Below, piece by piece: positions 1 through 9,125 of a stretch of 64,000 bases of DNA (position 1 is its first letter; each line of letters opens with the position of its first letter). The stretch spans positions 60,174 to 124,173 of the forward strand of contig NZ_BAGZ01000022.1 in the NCBI RefSeq assembly GCF_000298175.1, in the 5' to 3' direction. A program made the translations under genes and the position numbers. A model generated the notes under the pieces. It worked only from the letters and a program-made list of their open reading frames with translations. It did not search any database and was not told the origin of the DNA. Source of the stretch: Austwickia chelonae NBRC 105200. Lineage in GTDB: Bacteria; Actinomycetota; Actinomycetes; Actinomycetales; Dermatophilaceae.

Positions 1-1146
1 TCGGCGGTGGATCTGCCGGTTTCGGGGCGGGGTGAGTCGGGGTACGAGGTGCATCTGCTTCCGGTGGCGGATGAGGAGGTGCCGTGGCCGGCTGGGGTGC
101 GGGCGGAGTTGGTCGCGGCGAGTACGGGTCGGGTGGTTGCGGGTCCGGATCGGTGGTGTCTGTGGCATGCGCAGGTCGGTCGGATCGTGGGGGAGGCGTG
201 TGCGCAGGCCATCGCCAGGTGGGGGCCGGTGGATCTGATTGTCTGTCATGGGCAGACGTTGGCTCATGTCGTGGTGGACGGTCGGGTGTCGGGCAGTCTT
301 CAGGTGGGTTCTCCGGCGCATGTGTATGCGGCTACGGGTGTTCCGGTGGTCAGTGATCTGCGGAGTGCGGATGTCGCTGCGGGCGGGCAGGGGGCGCCGT
401 TGGCGAGCATGTTCGACGCGTTGTGGTTGGGGGATCGGCCGTCGGCGGCGGTCAATCTGGGGGGTATCGCGAATGTGACCTTGATCGATGCGGCGGGTGC
501 GGTGGTGACGGGGGATACCGGTCCGGCGAATTGTCTGTTGGACAGTGCTGCTGCGGAGCTGGGCGAGTCCTGTGACCGGGAGGGGAGGTGGGCGGCGGCT
601 GGGGTGGTCGACCGGGTTGCTCTGGGTCGTTTGTTGGCCGATCCGTATTACGCCCGGCCTTTTCCGAAGAGCACTGGGCGGGATCATTTCCACTGTCGTT
701 ATGTCCGTGACTTGTTGGGTGGGCAGGTTCTGTCGGGGCCGGATCTGTTCGCCACGCTCACGGAGTTGTCGGCGCGTACGGTGGCGGATGCGTTGGGTTC
801 GGTCGATCGGGTCGTGGTGTCCGGTGGGGGTGCGGCGAATCCCACGTTGATGCGCCGGCTGCGGGAGTTAGCTGGGGCGCCGGTGACGACCAGTGATGCG
901 CTCGGTGTGCCGTCGTCGGCGAAGGAGGCTCTGTTGATGGCGTTGTTGGGTTGGTTGTCGGTTCATGGCGTGCCTGGTGTGGCGGTGGGGCCGGGGGGTC
1001 CGGTGACTGGTGCGTGTCGTCCTGCGGTGCTGGGTTCGTCGACTCCGCCGTGTCGGATGGATCTTCCGGGGCGGTGGGCTGGTCGGCGGCCTCGACGGTT
1101 GGTCGTCGGTGTGCGTGGTGGTCGATCTGGTGGGGGGCAGCGGTGA
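1..1146 (+). CDS. anmK: anhydro-N-acetylmuramic acid kinase, 5'-truncated by window edge
   Basis: Phosphorylates and opens 1,6-anhydroMurNAc to MurNAc-6-phosphate in cytoplasmic cell-wall recycling. The reading frame is open from base 1, so the usual N-terminal MSGTS-type phosphate loop, about 20 residues, lies outside the window. Visible family motifs are CHGQTLAHV, NLGGIANVTLID, GDTGPANCLLD and the C-terminal VSGGGAANPTLM. The last 35 or so residues after the RPAVLG segment are Arg/Gly-rich and longer than is usual for the family, perhaps because this stretch also leads into murQ. The stop overlaps the GTG of murQ by 4 bases (GTGA), which indicates translational coupling and supports the assignment, since MurQ takes the product of AnmK. 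Confidence 0.93.
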   Translation, partial: SAVDLPVSGRGESGYEVHLLPVADEEVPWPAGVRAELVAASTGRVVAGPDRWCLWHAQVGRIVGEACAQAIARWGPVDLIVCHGQTLAHVVVDGRVSGSLQVGSPAHVYAATGVPVVSDLRSADVAAGGQGAPLASMFDALWLGDRPSAAVNLGGIANVTLIDAAGAVVTGDTGPANCLLDSAAAELGESCDREGRWAAAGVVDRVALGRLLADPYYARPFPKSTGRDHFHCRYVRDLLGGQVLSGPDLFATLTELSARTVADALGSVDRVVVSGGGAANPTLMRRLRELAGAPVTTSDALGVPSSAKEALLMALLGWLSVHGVPGVAVGPGGPVTGACRPAVLGSSTPPCRMDLPGRWAGRRPRRLVVGVRGGRSGGGQR

Positions 1147-2105
1147 CGGGTGGTGGTCGGCCTGATCTGGGGTGGCGTACCGAGGGGCGGCATCCTGCGG
1201 CTCGGATGCTCGACGCCGGTGACACGGCTGAGGTGGTGGCGGCGGTGTTTGCTGCCGACCGGCAGGTCTTCGACGCGGTGCAGGCGGTGTCTGCGCAGGT
1301 GGTGGCGGCGGCGGAGTTGATGGTCGGGACGGTTTTCGCGGGGGGTGTCGTCCATTACGTGGGTGCGGGGACGTCGGGGCGGATGGGGGTGTTGGATGCG
1401 GTGGAGTTGTGGCCGACGTACCGGGTGGGTCCGGAGTCGGTGCGGGCTCATCTGGCCGGGGGTTTGTCGGCGATGACTTGTGCGGTGGAGGGCGCGGAGG
1501 ATGATGAGGCGGCGGGGGCGGCGGTGGTCGGGGGGTGTGGTCCGGGTGATTTGGTGGTGGGGATCGCGGCGAGTGGGCGGACGCCGTTCGTGCGGGGTGC
1601 TCTGGTGGCGGCGCGGGGGCGCGGGTTGGTGACGGTGTTGATCGCGGCGGTTCCGGATGCGGCGTTGGCGGGGCTGGTGGATGTGGCGATCTTGCCGGAT
1701 ACGGGCCCGGAGGTTGTGACGGGTTCGACGCGGTTGAAGGCGGCGACGGCGCAGAAGTTGGTGTTGAACGCCTTGTCGACGGCGACGATGGTCCGGTTGG
1801 GGAAGACGTATGAGGGTTTGATGATCGATCTGGTGCCGACGAATGCGAAGTTGCGGGCGAGGTCGGTGCGGATGTTGGTGCAGGGCAGTGGCCGTTCGGA
1901 GCCGGAGTGTGCGCGGGCGTTGGCGGCGGCGCGGGGGCAGGTGCGTCCGGCGTTGGTGGCGTTGGCGGCGGGTCTGTCGCCGGAGGAGGCTGGTTCGGCG
2001 GGGGTGGCTGCTGCGGTGGCGGCGTGTCCGCCGGATCCGGGGCGGGTGGGTGATCCGTCGGGGGTGCGGGCGGCGGTGGCTCGGGTGCTTGCGGGGCGTT
2101 CCTGA
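1143..2105 (+). CDS. murQ: N-acetylmuramic acid 6-phosphate etherase
   Basis: Cleaves the D-lactyl ether of MurNAc-6-phosphate to give GlcNAc-6-phosphate and lactate. It is a SIS-domain protein: the sugar-phosphate loop YVGAGTSGRMGVLDA, the DLVVGIAASGRTPFV segment, and a TGSTRLKAATAQKLVLNALST helix are all visible. The product is about 320 residues, slightly long for MurQ (about 300). The GTG at 1143 is chosen because it overlaps the anmK stop and begins a sequence matching the family N-terminus; the longer open frame upstream lies inside anmK. It completes the second step after AnmK. Confidence 0.95.
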   Translation: MTGGGRPDLGWRTEGRHPAARMLDAGDTAEVVAAVFAADRQVFDAVQAVSAQVVAAAELMVGTVFAGGVVHYVGAGTSGRMGVLDAVELWPTYRVGPESVRAHLAGGLSAMTCAVEGAEDDEAAGAAVVGGCGPGDLVVGIAASGRTPFVRGALVAARGRGLVTVLIAAVPDAALAGLVDVAILPDTGPEVVTGSTRLKAATAQKLVLNALSTATMVRLGKTYEGLMIDLVPTNAKLRARSVRMLVQGSGRSEPECARALAAARGQVRPALVALAAGLSPEEAGSAGVAAAVAACPPDPGRVGDPSGVRAAVARVLAGRS

Positions 2106-2139
2106 ACGGCGGGGTTTTGTTCTTCGGCCTTCGAGGTTT

Positions 2140-2164
2140 TGGCGTTCATTGCCGGGCTGGCGGG
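2140..2164 (+). repeat. 25-bp direct repeat, left copy
   Basis: Perfect 25-base direct repeat of 3280-3304, starting TGGCGTTCATTGCC. The two copies lie exactly 1140 bp apart and bracket the AT-rich block that holds the membrane-protein gene. The arrangement resembles the target-site or att-core duplication left by an insertion. No integrase or transposase lies between the copies. Confidence 0.85.
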
Positions 2165-2187
2165 ATTGGTTCGCTGATCAGCAAGGT

Positions 2188-2204
2188 GAGGAGATAATCT
2201 CCTC
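2188..2204. promoter_or_regulatory. 17-bp inverted repeat upstream of insert gene
   Basis: Perfect inverted repeat GAGGAGA-TAA-TCTCCTC just inside the left direct repeat and about 130 bp before the chosen start of the membrane-protein gene. It could be an operator or a small hairpin in the leader. An 11-base piece (AATCTCCTCTT) recurs inside the gene near 2440. Confidence 0.4.
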
Positions 2205-2334
2205 TTGAAGAGTGCTTTTGCATAGCAATATTTGTTGGCCAGATATCGGGGGGCATGTTCTCCTTCCCGATAATGAGGATTGCAGCCGTTTCCGACGTGC
2301 GCGATGGCCTTGTGGAAGAAAGTTGGCGAGCCGC

Positions 2335-3279
2335 ATGCCTCAAGATAGAGTTTTTGTAAAATATTATATTAGTGCAGATAGAAAGACATGGCGGTGGTGG
2401 TGTGAGGTGGCGCAGCTGTCCGCTTTTGCTGGAGGAAATCTCCTCTTCGCTGGGGCGATCGGCTTTGTAATTTTGTCCGAGCGGACTCTGTTGTATATCC
2501 CCTTATTTTCTATGTTCTTCTCCGGGGGGCTCTTGCTCGCCATGTTCTTGGTGTATGACCTTTTCGGAGTATCTCCAGAATGTTATATTTCTATTTATCG
2601 AGGGCGAAAAGTTGTCGTCATGTCGGCGTTCCCTAGGCTGTGCCTGATACCGGCTCAGCTGACCGTTCACTCATTGGCCGCACTCATGCTTACCGTTAGT
2701 CTTGACAAAAATGATGGACATTTAATTTACGATGGTTTTTTCTGGATCATGGTTTTTCCTTTTCTGCTCATGTCCTTGGCGACAATTTCTGGGGCTTGGA
2801 TGGGTTGGCCCAGGGTGATATTGCGTTCGGATGCAGTTATCATTCACTGGAAATTCTCGGAGACCGTCATTCCCTGGGAGAAGGTTGTGAGAGACGATCT
2901 TGGAGGCCGCGATTTTAGAATCAAAGTCGCGGCGCGAGTGAGGGCTGAAAGGAGATTTCGCATCCTCTTTGGGCTGAATATTCCTACGCCCCTCATTCAA
3001 GTTCCGTATTCAATCGATCTTGTTTGCCTTTATGAGGGCAAATATTTGTACAATCAATGGGAGTACGCCTCGCGTGTCGTTGATTTTTATTTAGCGAATG
3101 CGGAGGCGCGGGAGCGGCTGGGAACTCGGGAGTCTCTGCGGGAGATCAGGGATGAAGAGCTGAGAACCAGGCCTTATCTTGTTTTGCCTGATATGGATGA
3201 GAGGGTTAACTGCCCGGAGGGCTGTCAATGTTGTCCACTATCGCTTGAGTGGGATAATCGAAGCTCTGCAAGTTTGTGA
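2335..3279 (+). CDS. AT-rich hypothetical membrane protein inside repeat-bracketed insert
   Basis: I recognise no named family. The 314-residue product has hydrophobic segments near residues 25-50, 55-75, 105-125 and 135-160, then a soluble C-terminal half of about 150 residues rich in charged and aromatic residues. This layout resembles small membrane proteins with a cytoplasmic sensor- or PH-like domain, but that is only a guess. Codon use is clearly AT-richer than in all neighbours, with many A/T third positions. Start: ATG at 2335 is preferred; a GTG at 2212 in frame would add 41 poorly protein-like residues. The right direct repeat begins on the base directly after the stop codon. Composition and flanking repeats suggest acquisition by transfer. 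Confidence 0.6.
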   Translation: MPQDRVFVKYYISADRKTWRWWCEVAQLSAFAGGNLLFAGAIGFVILSERTLLYIPLFSMFFSGGLLLAMFLVYDLFGVSPECYISIYRGRKVVVMSAFPRLCLIPAQLTVHSLAALMLTVSLDKNDGHLIYDGFFWIMVFPFLLMSLATISGAWMGWPRVILRSDAVIIHWKFSETVIPWEKVVRDDLGGRDFRIKVAARVRAERRFRILFGLNIPTPLIQVPYSIDLVCLYEGKYLYNQWEYASRVVDFYLANAEARERLGTRESLREIRDEELRTRPYLVLPDMDERVNCPEGCQCCPLSLEWDNRSSASL

Positions 3280-3304
3280 TGGCGTTCATTGCCGGGCTGG
3301 CGGG
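3280..3304 (+). repeat. 25-bp direct repeat, right copy
   Basis: Perfect copy of 2140-2164. It starts immediately after the stop of the AT-rich gene and ends 12 bases before the stop codon of the minus-strand macro-domain gene. Removing one copy and the intervening block would leave a gap of about 70 bp between murQ and the macro-domain gene, typical of this genome. Confidence 0.85.
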
Positions 3305-3316
3305 GCCTGGCCGTGC

Positions 3317-3853
3317 TCAGCGGTGATCGAGCAGCTCGACGAAGATTCGGTGGGCTTCAACGCTGAACAGGACGAAGCGGATCAGGTCGAGACGTCCGTC
3401 GGCGGCCGCAGGATGCGCGCCTGCCGTGGCGACGGCGATCCGGGCGACCTCGGCCATGTCCCAGCCGTAGATGCCGGCGCTGATCGCTGGGAAAGCGACA
3501 GTGCGTGCTCCGACGCTGACGGCGACGTCGAGACTATTGCGGAAAGCCGCAGCAAGCAGCTCCGGATCGTCCTGCCCGGCATGTCGATTAGGGCCGACCG
3601 TATGGATCACCCATGCGGCGGGCAGCCGTCCGGCAGTAGTGGCGACAGCCTGACCGACCGGCAGCCCCCGGGGCAGGTCGCCGGACCGTAGTTCTCTACA
3701 AGCGTTGAGGAGCTCGACGCCAGCGGCGCGGTGGATGGCGCCGTCGACGCCGCCGCCGCCCATCAGGGAGGAATTGGCGGCGTTCACGATCGCGTCGACC
3801 TGTTCGGTGGTGATGTCGCCGTGGACGGCGTCGATTCGGGCCGGGCTGTTCAT
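3317..3853 (-). CDS. macro-domain ADP-ribose/O-acetyl-ADP-ribose hydrolase
   Basis: A single macro domain of 178 residues, the usual size of YmdB/MacroD-type proteins that remove ADP-ribose from O-acetyl-ADP-ribose or modified acidic residues. Visible motifs: GDIT near residue 13, [20 protein letters not shown] at 22-41 (substrate-binding Asn and Gly loop with the conserved Asp), VIHTVGP, and [12 protein letters not shown] near 120-131. The ATG is preceded on its strand by GAGGAAG. It is transcribed in the same direction as the metal-transport operon upstream, with a gap of about 40 bp, so it may be a distal member of that unit. Confidence 0.93.
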   Translation of the reverse strand: MNSPARIDAVHGDITTEQVDAIVNAANSSLMGGGGVDGAIHRAAGVELLNACRELRSGDLPRGLPVGQAVATTAGRLPAAWVIHTVGPNRHAGQDDPELLAAAFRNSLDVAVSVGARTVAFPAISAGIYGWDMAEVARIAVATAGAHPAAADGRLDLIRFVLFSVEAHRIFVELLDHR

Positions 3854-3894
3854 GGGGTCTTCCTCAGGTCGGGGTGTCCCGCCATTTTCTCCGG

Positions 3895-4668
3895 TCAGGC
3901 TGCGTCGTGCTCGTCCAATGGGCTGAAGATCAGTTGCAGGGAGTCCTTCACGGTCACTCGTTCCACGTGGATGCCGTAGACCCGGCGTAGCGTCTCCGGG
4001 GTGAGGACCTCTTCGGGCGTCCCGGCCGCTGCCACGTGGCCGCGTTCGAGCAGGACGAGTTTCGTGCAGTACCTGGCCGCCAGGTTGAGGTCGTGCAGGA
4101 CGACGACGGTGGTGACCTCGAGCTGTCCGACCATCTGTAGTAGTTCGTGCTGGTAGCGGATGTCGAGGTGGTTGGTCGGTTCGTCGAGGAGAAGATGGTC
4201 GGCTTGTTGTGCCAGTGATCGGGCGACCAACACACGTTGTTTCTCCCCTCCTGAGAGGGTGGAGAATCGGCGGTCGGCGAGCGTCCGGGCTCCGACGCGG
4301 GTCAGTGCGGCCGCGACGGCCTGGTGGTCTTCCCGGGTGAAGGCGGCGAGGGCTTTGCGGTGCGGTGACCGGCCGAGCAGCACCATGTCCGCGACGGTCA
4401 CCGGGAGGTCGGACGGGGTTTCCTGGGCGACCACGGCGACCCGTCGTGCCAGGTCGTGACTGCGCAGGGCGGAGACTGGCTGTTCGTCGATGGTGATCAG
4501 GCCTGCGCGTGGGCGCAGTGCGGCGTACAGGGTGCGTAGGAAGGTGCTTTTACCGCTGCCGTTGGGGCCGATGAGTCCGACCACTTCGCGGGGCCCTGCG
4601 TGTAGTCCGACGCCTTTGAGTACGAGGACGTCGTCGTAGCCGACGGAGACGTCGTTCGCCGAGATCAT
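3895..4668 (-). CDS. FecE/FepC-type ABC transporter ATPase (opine metallophore importer)
   Basis: ATPase of a cluster importing metal-chelate complexes, 257 residues. Walker [10 protein letters not shown] near residue 34, Q-loop VVAQET, signature LSGGEKQR, Walker [12 protein letters not shown] and H-loop VLHDLN are all intact. It is the last transport gene of a minus-strand operon whose other members are a FecCD permease, an MFS protein, three opine-synthesis enzymes and a periplasmic-type binding lipoprotein. The partner permease starts about 30 bp upstream. I infer uptake of the metal-loaded opine made by the same operon. Confidence 0.93.
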   Translation of the reverse strand: MISANDVSVGYDDVLVLKGVGLHAGPREVVGLIGPNGSGKSTFLRTLYAALRPRAGLITIDEQPVSALRSHDLARRVAVVAQETPSDLPVTVADMVLLGRSPHRKALAAFTREDHQAVAAALTRVGARTLADRRFSTLSGGEKQRVLVARSLAQQADHLLLDEPTNHLDIRYQHELLQMVGQLEVTTVVVLHDLNLAARYCTKLVLLERGHVAAAGTPEEVLTPETLRRVYGIHVERVTVKDSLQLIFSPLDEHDAA

Positions 4669-4696
4669 GATGTGGAGCTCCTTGCGGGGTCACGCT

Positions 4697-5779
4697 TCAC
4701 TGGTGGGTGTTGAGCTGGCGGACGAGGAGGAACAGCAGCGGGGCTCCGGTCAGGGCCGTCACGATGCCCAGGGGGAGTTCCTGGGCGGGGAGGGTGATCC
4801 GGGCCAGGACGTCCGCCCAGACCAGGAAGACGGCGCCGAGCAGGGCGGCCACCGGGAGGAGCCGTCGGTGCGCGGTGCCGACGCACAGCCGTGCGACGTG
4901 GGGGATGATCAGGCCGACGAAGCCGATGCCTCCTGAGGCGGAGACGAGGGCTCCGACGCAGAGCGCGACGATCACCATGATGGTGGCGCGCAGTCGGAGC
5001 GGGGAGATCCCGAGTGTCTGCGCGGTGTTGTCGCCGATGGCCAGCGCGTCCAGGGGTCGGGCCTTGACGGTGAGGACGGCGAGGGTGGCGAGCACCACGG
5101 CCCCGGTGATCAGGGCGGATTGTCCGGTGGCCAGTGTCAGTGAGCCCAGGGTCCAGAAGAGGACGGAGCGGCCTGCGTCGGGGTCGTCGGAGGCGAAGAT
5201 CAGGAACGAGGTGAGTGCTTGCAGGACGTAGCCGACGGAGACGCCGGCGAGGACGAGCCGGGTCGAGGTCATCTGTCCGCCGACGTGGGCGAGCAGGAAG
5301 ACTCCTACGCCGGCGGCGAAGGCGCCGATGAAGGCGCTGCCGGCGAGTGAGCCTGAGCCGATGCCGGTTCCGACTCCGAACAGGATGGAGGCGGCTGCCA
5401 GGGTGGAGGCGCCGGAGGTCACTCCGAGGAGGTAGGGCTCGGCGAGGATGTTGCGGGTGAGTGCTTGGAGGGCGACGCCGGCGATGGCCAGGCCGGCGCC
5501 GACGGCGGCGCCGAGGAGTACTCGGGGTGTGCGTAGCAGCCAGACGATGGAGTCTTCGGTTCTCGTCCATGTCGTTTCGGCGGGTGTGCCGAGGAGGTGG
5601 TGTCCGAGTATCCCGGCCACGGTGTCCACCGGGATGGAGACCGGTCCGAGGCCGATCGCGGTCGGCAGGGTGAGGAGCAGGGCGAGGCACAGGCCGCTGA
5701 TCCACAGTCTGGTGTGTCTTTTCCGACGGTCGTGGTCGAGGTCGTCGTCCGTGACGGTCAGTTGTGTCGTCGTGTTCAT
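4697..5779 (-). CDS. FecCD-type ABC permease
   Basis: Membrane permease of the BtuC/FecCD family, 360 residues with about ten hydrophobic segments. Family motifs visible are LLRTPRVLLGAAVGAGLAIAG, RNILAEPYLLGVTSGAS, a G-S-L-T-L-A segment after LFWTLGS, and GFVGLIIPHVARLCVG near the C-terminus. The ATG at 5777-5779 overlaps the stop of the MFS gene (ATGA), which fixes the start; the open frame continues upstream only as a shadow of that gene. Only one permease gene is present, so the pore is presumably a homodimer, unlike the two-permease importer at 34502-36585. Confidence 0.93.
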   Translation of the reverse strand: MNTTTQLTVTDDDLDHDRRKRHTRLWISGLCLALLLTLPTAIGLGPVSIPVDTVAGILGHHLLGTPAETTWTRTEDSIVWLLRTPRVLLGAAVGAGLAIAGVALQALTRNILAEPYLLGVTSGASTLAAASILFGVGTGIGSGSLAGSAFIGAFAAGVGVFLLAHVGGQMTSTRLVLAGVSVGYVLQALTSFLIFASDDPDAGRSVLFWTLGSLTLATGQSALITGAVVLATLAVLTVKARPLDALAIGDNTAQTLGISPLRLRATIMVIVALCVGALVSASGGIGFVGLIIPHVARLCVGTAHRRLLPVAALLGAVFLVWADVLARITLPAQELPLGIVTALTGAPLLFLLVRQLNTHQ

Positions 5780-6978
5780 GGGGTGCGGTTTTTCAGGGTC
5801 ATCGCTGCGACGAGTCCGGCGACGGTCATGGCGCTGAGGGCGATGACGGCGCCTTGGTAGCCTGCGGTGCTCATGGCGGTGCCGGAGGCGGCGGCGCCGA
5901 GGAAGAGTCCCAGGCTCATTCCGGCGGAGTTCAGGCTCAGGGCTGTTCCTCGGACGTCGGTGCAGCGGCGTACCAGCAGGGTGACGACTGCCGCGGAGAC
6001 GACCGCGTGGCTGGCCGAGAGGATCGCCGTGCAGATCAGGGCGAGGGGCAGGACCGGTGCGGTGTAGACGCCGATCATGGCGATCAGTGCGGTCAGCAGG
6101 CTGATGGTCATCACTCGTTGGGCTCGCCGGTCGGATTCGTCGAGGTTGACCATCCGGCCGGAGATCAGGTGGCCGAGGAAGAACGAGCCGCCGCTGAGTG
6201 ACCAGACGAAGGCGAACATCGACGATGTCAGTCCGAAGCGGTCGCCGTACAGCGGTGCGAGGAAGGCCAGGTGTCCCATGAATGCGCCGGCTCGGGCGAA
6301 GGAGACGGTCAGCAGGGGTACGGCGCCTGGGACTGCGGCGAGGGTGCGGAATGCGGCGATGTAGCCGAGCCGGGGGGCGTTGTCGGCGTGTTCGTCGCGT
6401 CCGAAGCGGTAGAGGATCGGCGCGAGGAGGAAGGCGATCACGGCGATGGCCACGAGGTCGCCCTGCCATCCCCACCACAGGGTGGGGATGATCAGGAGGG
6501 GCGCTCCGAGTGTGGAGGCCAGGGTCTGCGATGTCATGACCAGGGCGGCGCCTCTGCTGGCGGCCGGGCCGGTGCCGAATCGGTCGGCTGCCGCTGAGGA
6601 CAGGGCCGGGTACAGGAGCGCATTCGATACCCCGGTGAGCAGGCAGAATGCGGCGAGTGCCGGGATCCAGGCGGCTGTGCCGATGAGGGCGGCGATGCCG
6701 AGCAGGACGAGGGAGGCGGCGGCGACCCGTCCGGGGGCGATCCGTCCGATGAGGGGTGCCAGGGCGATGCCGGTCAGGACGGCGCCGATGCCGGCGAGTC
6801 CGCGCATCGAGCCTACTTCGGCGTGTCCGTCACCGACGGCTTCGGCGATGGGGACGAGATATGTCGTGAAGATCGTGAAGGGGAGGAGGCCTGCCGCTGA
6901 GGCCAGTAGGGTCGGCCAGACCGCTGCGATGATGCGTCTTTCGCTGGGCAGGGCTTCGGGGGGTGTCGTGTCGCTCAT
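5776..6978 (-). CDS. MFS exporter of the opine-metallophore locus (CntE-like)
   Basis: Major facilitator superfamily protein of 400 residues with about twelve transmembrane segments, e.g. [19 protein letters not shown] near the N-terminus and a [21 protein letters not shown] loop between segments 2 and 3. It sits between the permease and the opine dehydrogenase gene and overlaps both by 4 bases. In staphylopine clusters an MFS protein (CntE) exports the apo-opine, so export is the most likely role here; this rests on position rather than a specific motif. The ATG at 6978 is fixed by overlap with the stop of the dehydrogenase gene. Confidence 0.85.
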
Positions 6979-8270
6979 GGGTTCCTCGAGAGGCCGGTGC
7001 GGATCATGTCGAGGTCGGTGTCGAAGTCCTGGATGGTGAAGGCCGTCGACAGGGCTTCGCCTTCGCGGGTTTTCGCTGCTTGCCGTAGTTCGTCCTCGTA
7101 TCGGGTCAGCAGTGCGTCGATGGTGGGGCAGTCGACGTCGAGGTGGCGGGCCACGCCTTGGATGATTTTGGTGCGGTAGTAGTCCTCTTTGGGCATTCGT
7201 GGGATGTCCCATTGGTCTGTGCTGTTGCGGAAGACCTGTGGGATCGGGATGGCGGAGAAGTCGAAGTACCTTCCGGCCCGGTCCGGGGTGGAGAAGGGGT
7301 CGATGAGGAGGGATGCGTAGCGCACGTAGACGAGGTACTCCTGGTGGATCGTGGGTAGTTGTTCGAAGGCGGCGATGTCGGCCGGGCTGATGCTTTCCGG
7401 GCGGACGGGGTAGCTGTCTTCGAGCATGAAGGCCAGCAGGTTGAGGCTGGGGCTGCCCAGTGCGGTGGTGATGGCTGTCATTTCCCGCCACATGGCGACC
7501 ATGGTGTGGATCAGTGACGGGGTGATCGGGCCTTCGGGGAAGAGTTTGTAGACGTATTTCGTGGTGTCGGGGGTGCCGAATACGGCGTCGAGGGTGACCT
7601 CGTTCATGAACAGGGCGGGGTGGACGTACAGCGAGATGTTGCGGGTTTCTGCGTGGACGGGCCGGTCGAGGGGTTCGATGTCGGTGCCGGTGGTGGCGTA
7701 GAGGGTGCGGAGGAGTTCCAGGGTTTTCGAGCGGGGGGTGGTGGAGCCTGCGTAGATCCGGCGTTTGGCGCCTGCGGTCAGCACGGTGGCCGAGGGTTCG
7801 CCGTGGGGCCATCGGGTGTCGCCGAGGTAGCTGGAGAAGCTGATCACTTCGGGGTGCAGGCCTTGTTGTGCGGTGTATTCGCTGACGAGTGAGCCTGATC
7901 CGAGGGTGGGGGAGGACAGGATGATCCGGGTGGTCTGTTCGAGGACTTCCGGGGGGAGTTGTTTCAGGACGGGGAGATAGGCGTCTGCGGTGACGGTGAG
8001 GATGAGGGTGTCCCACCGGCCGGTGACGTCCGGGTAGCGGTGGAAGCGTTCTTCGATCTGGTGTCGGCCGGACAGTGCTCGGTGTCGGTCGTTCTGGACG
8101 TCGACCTGGAGGATGCCGTCGGTGGTGTTCAGCGCGTGGAGGAAGGAGTCCGAGCGTGGTGTTCCTCTGCCGGCGATGCCGACGGTGGTGCTGATCCGGG
8201 CGGCGAGTATCGCGGTCTGGACTGCGGTGGGTCCGGTTCCGGCGATGAGTACTCTTCCGAGGTTTTCCAC
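6975..8270 (-). CDS. cntM: staphylopine/pseudopaline-type opine dehydrogenase
   Basis: Condenses the CntL product with an alpha-keto acid by NADPH-dependent reductive amination, releasing the finished opine metallophore. The 431-residue protein begins with a Rossmann loop [10 protein letters not shown] at 11-20. It carries long stretches that I recall from S. aureus Cnt[76 protein letters not shown] and [12 protein letters not shown]. Length matches the family. Whether pyruvate (staphylopine) or 2-oxoglutarate (pseudopaline) is used cannot be read from sequence. The gene is followed by an ATGA overlap with the exporter and lies 3 bp after the CntL-like gene. Confidence 0.95.
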
Positions 8271-8273
8271 GGG

Positions 8274-9125
8274 TCAGCCGGCCTTTCCGGCGTGGTCGGG
8301 TTTTGTGTAGACGGCGACGTCGAAGACTTGGTTGGGGTGGTGGACCGTGCTGATCTGTTGCCAGTGTTCGGGATTGACGTCTTGCCGGGGGTAGTTGAAC
8401 AACGATTTGAGTCCGTCGCCGAATCGCATGGCGACGACGACGTCGTCGCGGGTGATCGGGTGCAGTCGTTCGAGGAGGTCGTATTTGGTTTCGACGGTGG
8501 AGCTGAAGACGATGTGGGTGGCTTCGGCGGTGAAGGGCAGTTCTTCGATCGGTCGGCATTCGAGGGTGATGTCCGGGGTGCCGGCCAGGGTTTTCACGAC
8601 GCGTCGTCCGAGTTCGACGGCTTCGGGGTCGATGTCGAGTCCGGTTACGGAGGCGCCGGTGCGTTCTGCGATGGTGAGCAGGGTCATCGGGAAGGATCCT
8701 GAGCCGATGAGGAGGACCGCTGATTCCCGGGTCGGGGCGAGTGCGCCGAATTCTTGGTCGATGCACGTTTCGACGTTGGCGAAGTAGCCGTCTGTTCCGG
8801 TTTGTCCTTCTATCAGGCGCAGGGCGCGATATTTTTCCGTGACTGCGGCGCAGCGTGCTGATTGTGTGCGTAGTTCGGTGGTCAGTGTGGCGAGTTCTGC
8901 GGGTCGGCTGTGTTCGAGTTGGGCGAACAGTTCGATGTGGTGTTCGTCGGTGACGAGGATCGAGTAGTCGGCCATCAGTTCTTCGAGTTCGGCTGCTTGC
9001 CGGGTGGATCTGTCGTATCCGTCTGCGGCTGCGCGGAAGCGGTCTCGGAAGTGGCGTAGGCGGTGGTGGAGGGTGTGGGCTTCGGCGGAGGGTTCCCTGG
9101 GGGTGGGTGTCGTGTGTTCATCCAT
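8274..9125 (-). CDS. cntL: nicotianamine-synthase-like aminobutanoyltransferase
   Basis: Transfers an aminobutanoyl group from S-adenosylmethionine to an amino acid (D-histidine in S. aureus), the second step of opine metallophore synthesis. The 283-residue protein has a helical N-terminal part and a SAM-binding fold with the loop LLIGSGSFPMTLL at 138-150, matching the GSGPLP-type loop of the nicotianamine synthase family, followed by TGLDIDPEAVELGRR. The size matches CntL-type enzymes rather than larger plant-type synthases. The start overlaps the upstream racemase gene by 8 bases. Assignment rests on motif plus the neighbouring cntK- and cntM-like genes. Confidence 0.92.
   Translation of the reverse strand: MDEHTTPTPREPSAEAHTLHHRLRHFRDRFRAAADGYDRSTRQAAELEELMADYSILVTDEHHIELFAQLEHSRPAELATLTTELRTQSARCAAVTEKYRALRLIEGQTGTDGYFANVETCIDQEFGALAPTRESAVLLIGSGSFPMTLLTIAERTGASVTGLDIDPEAVELGRRVVKTLAGTPDITLECRPIEELPFTAEATHIVFSSTVETKYDLLERLHPITRDDVVVAMRFGDGLKSLFNYPRQDVNPEHWQQISTVHHPNQVFDVAVYTKPDHAGKAG

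Noticed and set aside
758..1451. Minus-strand open frames across anmK and murQ
   Set aside because: Pro/Thr/Arg/His-rich translations typical of antisense frames in GC-rich genes, with no ribosome sites; the plus-strand frames carry clear family motifs.
2140..3304. Interpretation of the 25-bp repeats as a CRISPR or insertion-sequence ends
   Set aside because: Only two copies in direct, not inverted, orientation, 1140 bp apart, and no transposase or Cas gene between or beside them.
3895..6978. Vitamin B12 or heme import as the role of the first FecBCD-type transporter
   Set aside because: No cobalamin riboswitch or heme-degradation gene is seen and the genes are overlapped with opine metallophore enzymes, which favours metallophore uptake.
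5776..8766. Very long minus-strand frame of 996 codons joining MFS sequence to an Arg/Pro-rich upstream part
   Set aside because: Only the part from 6978 is real; the upstream part is antisense/offset reading of the opine dehydrogenase gene, with no domain, so no fusion protein is claimed.
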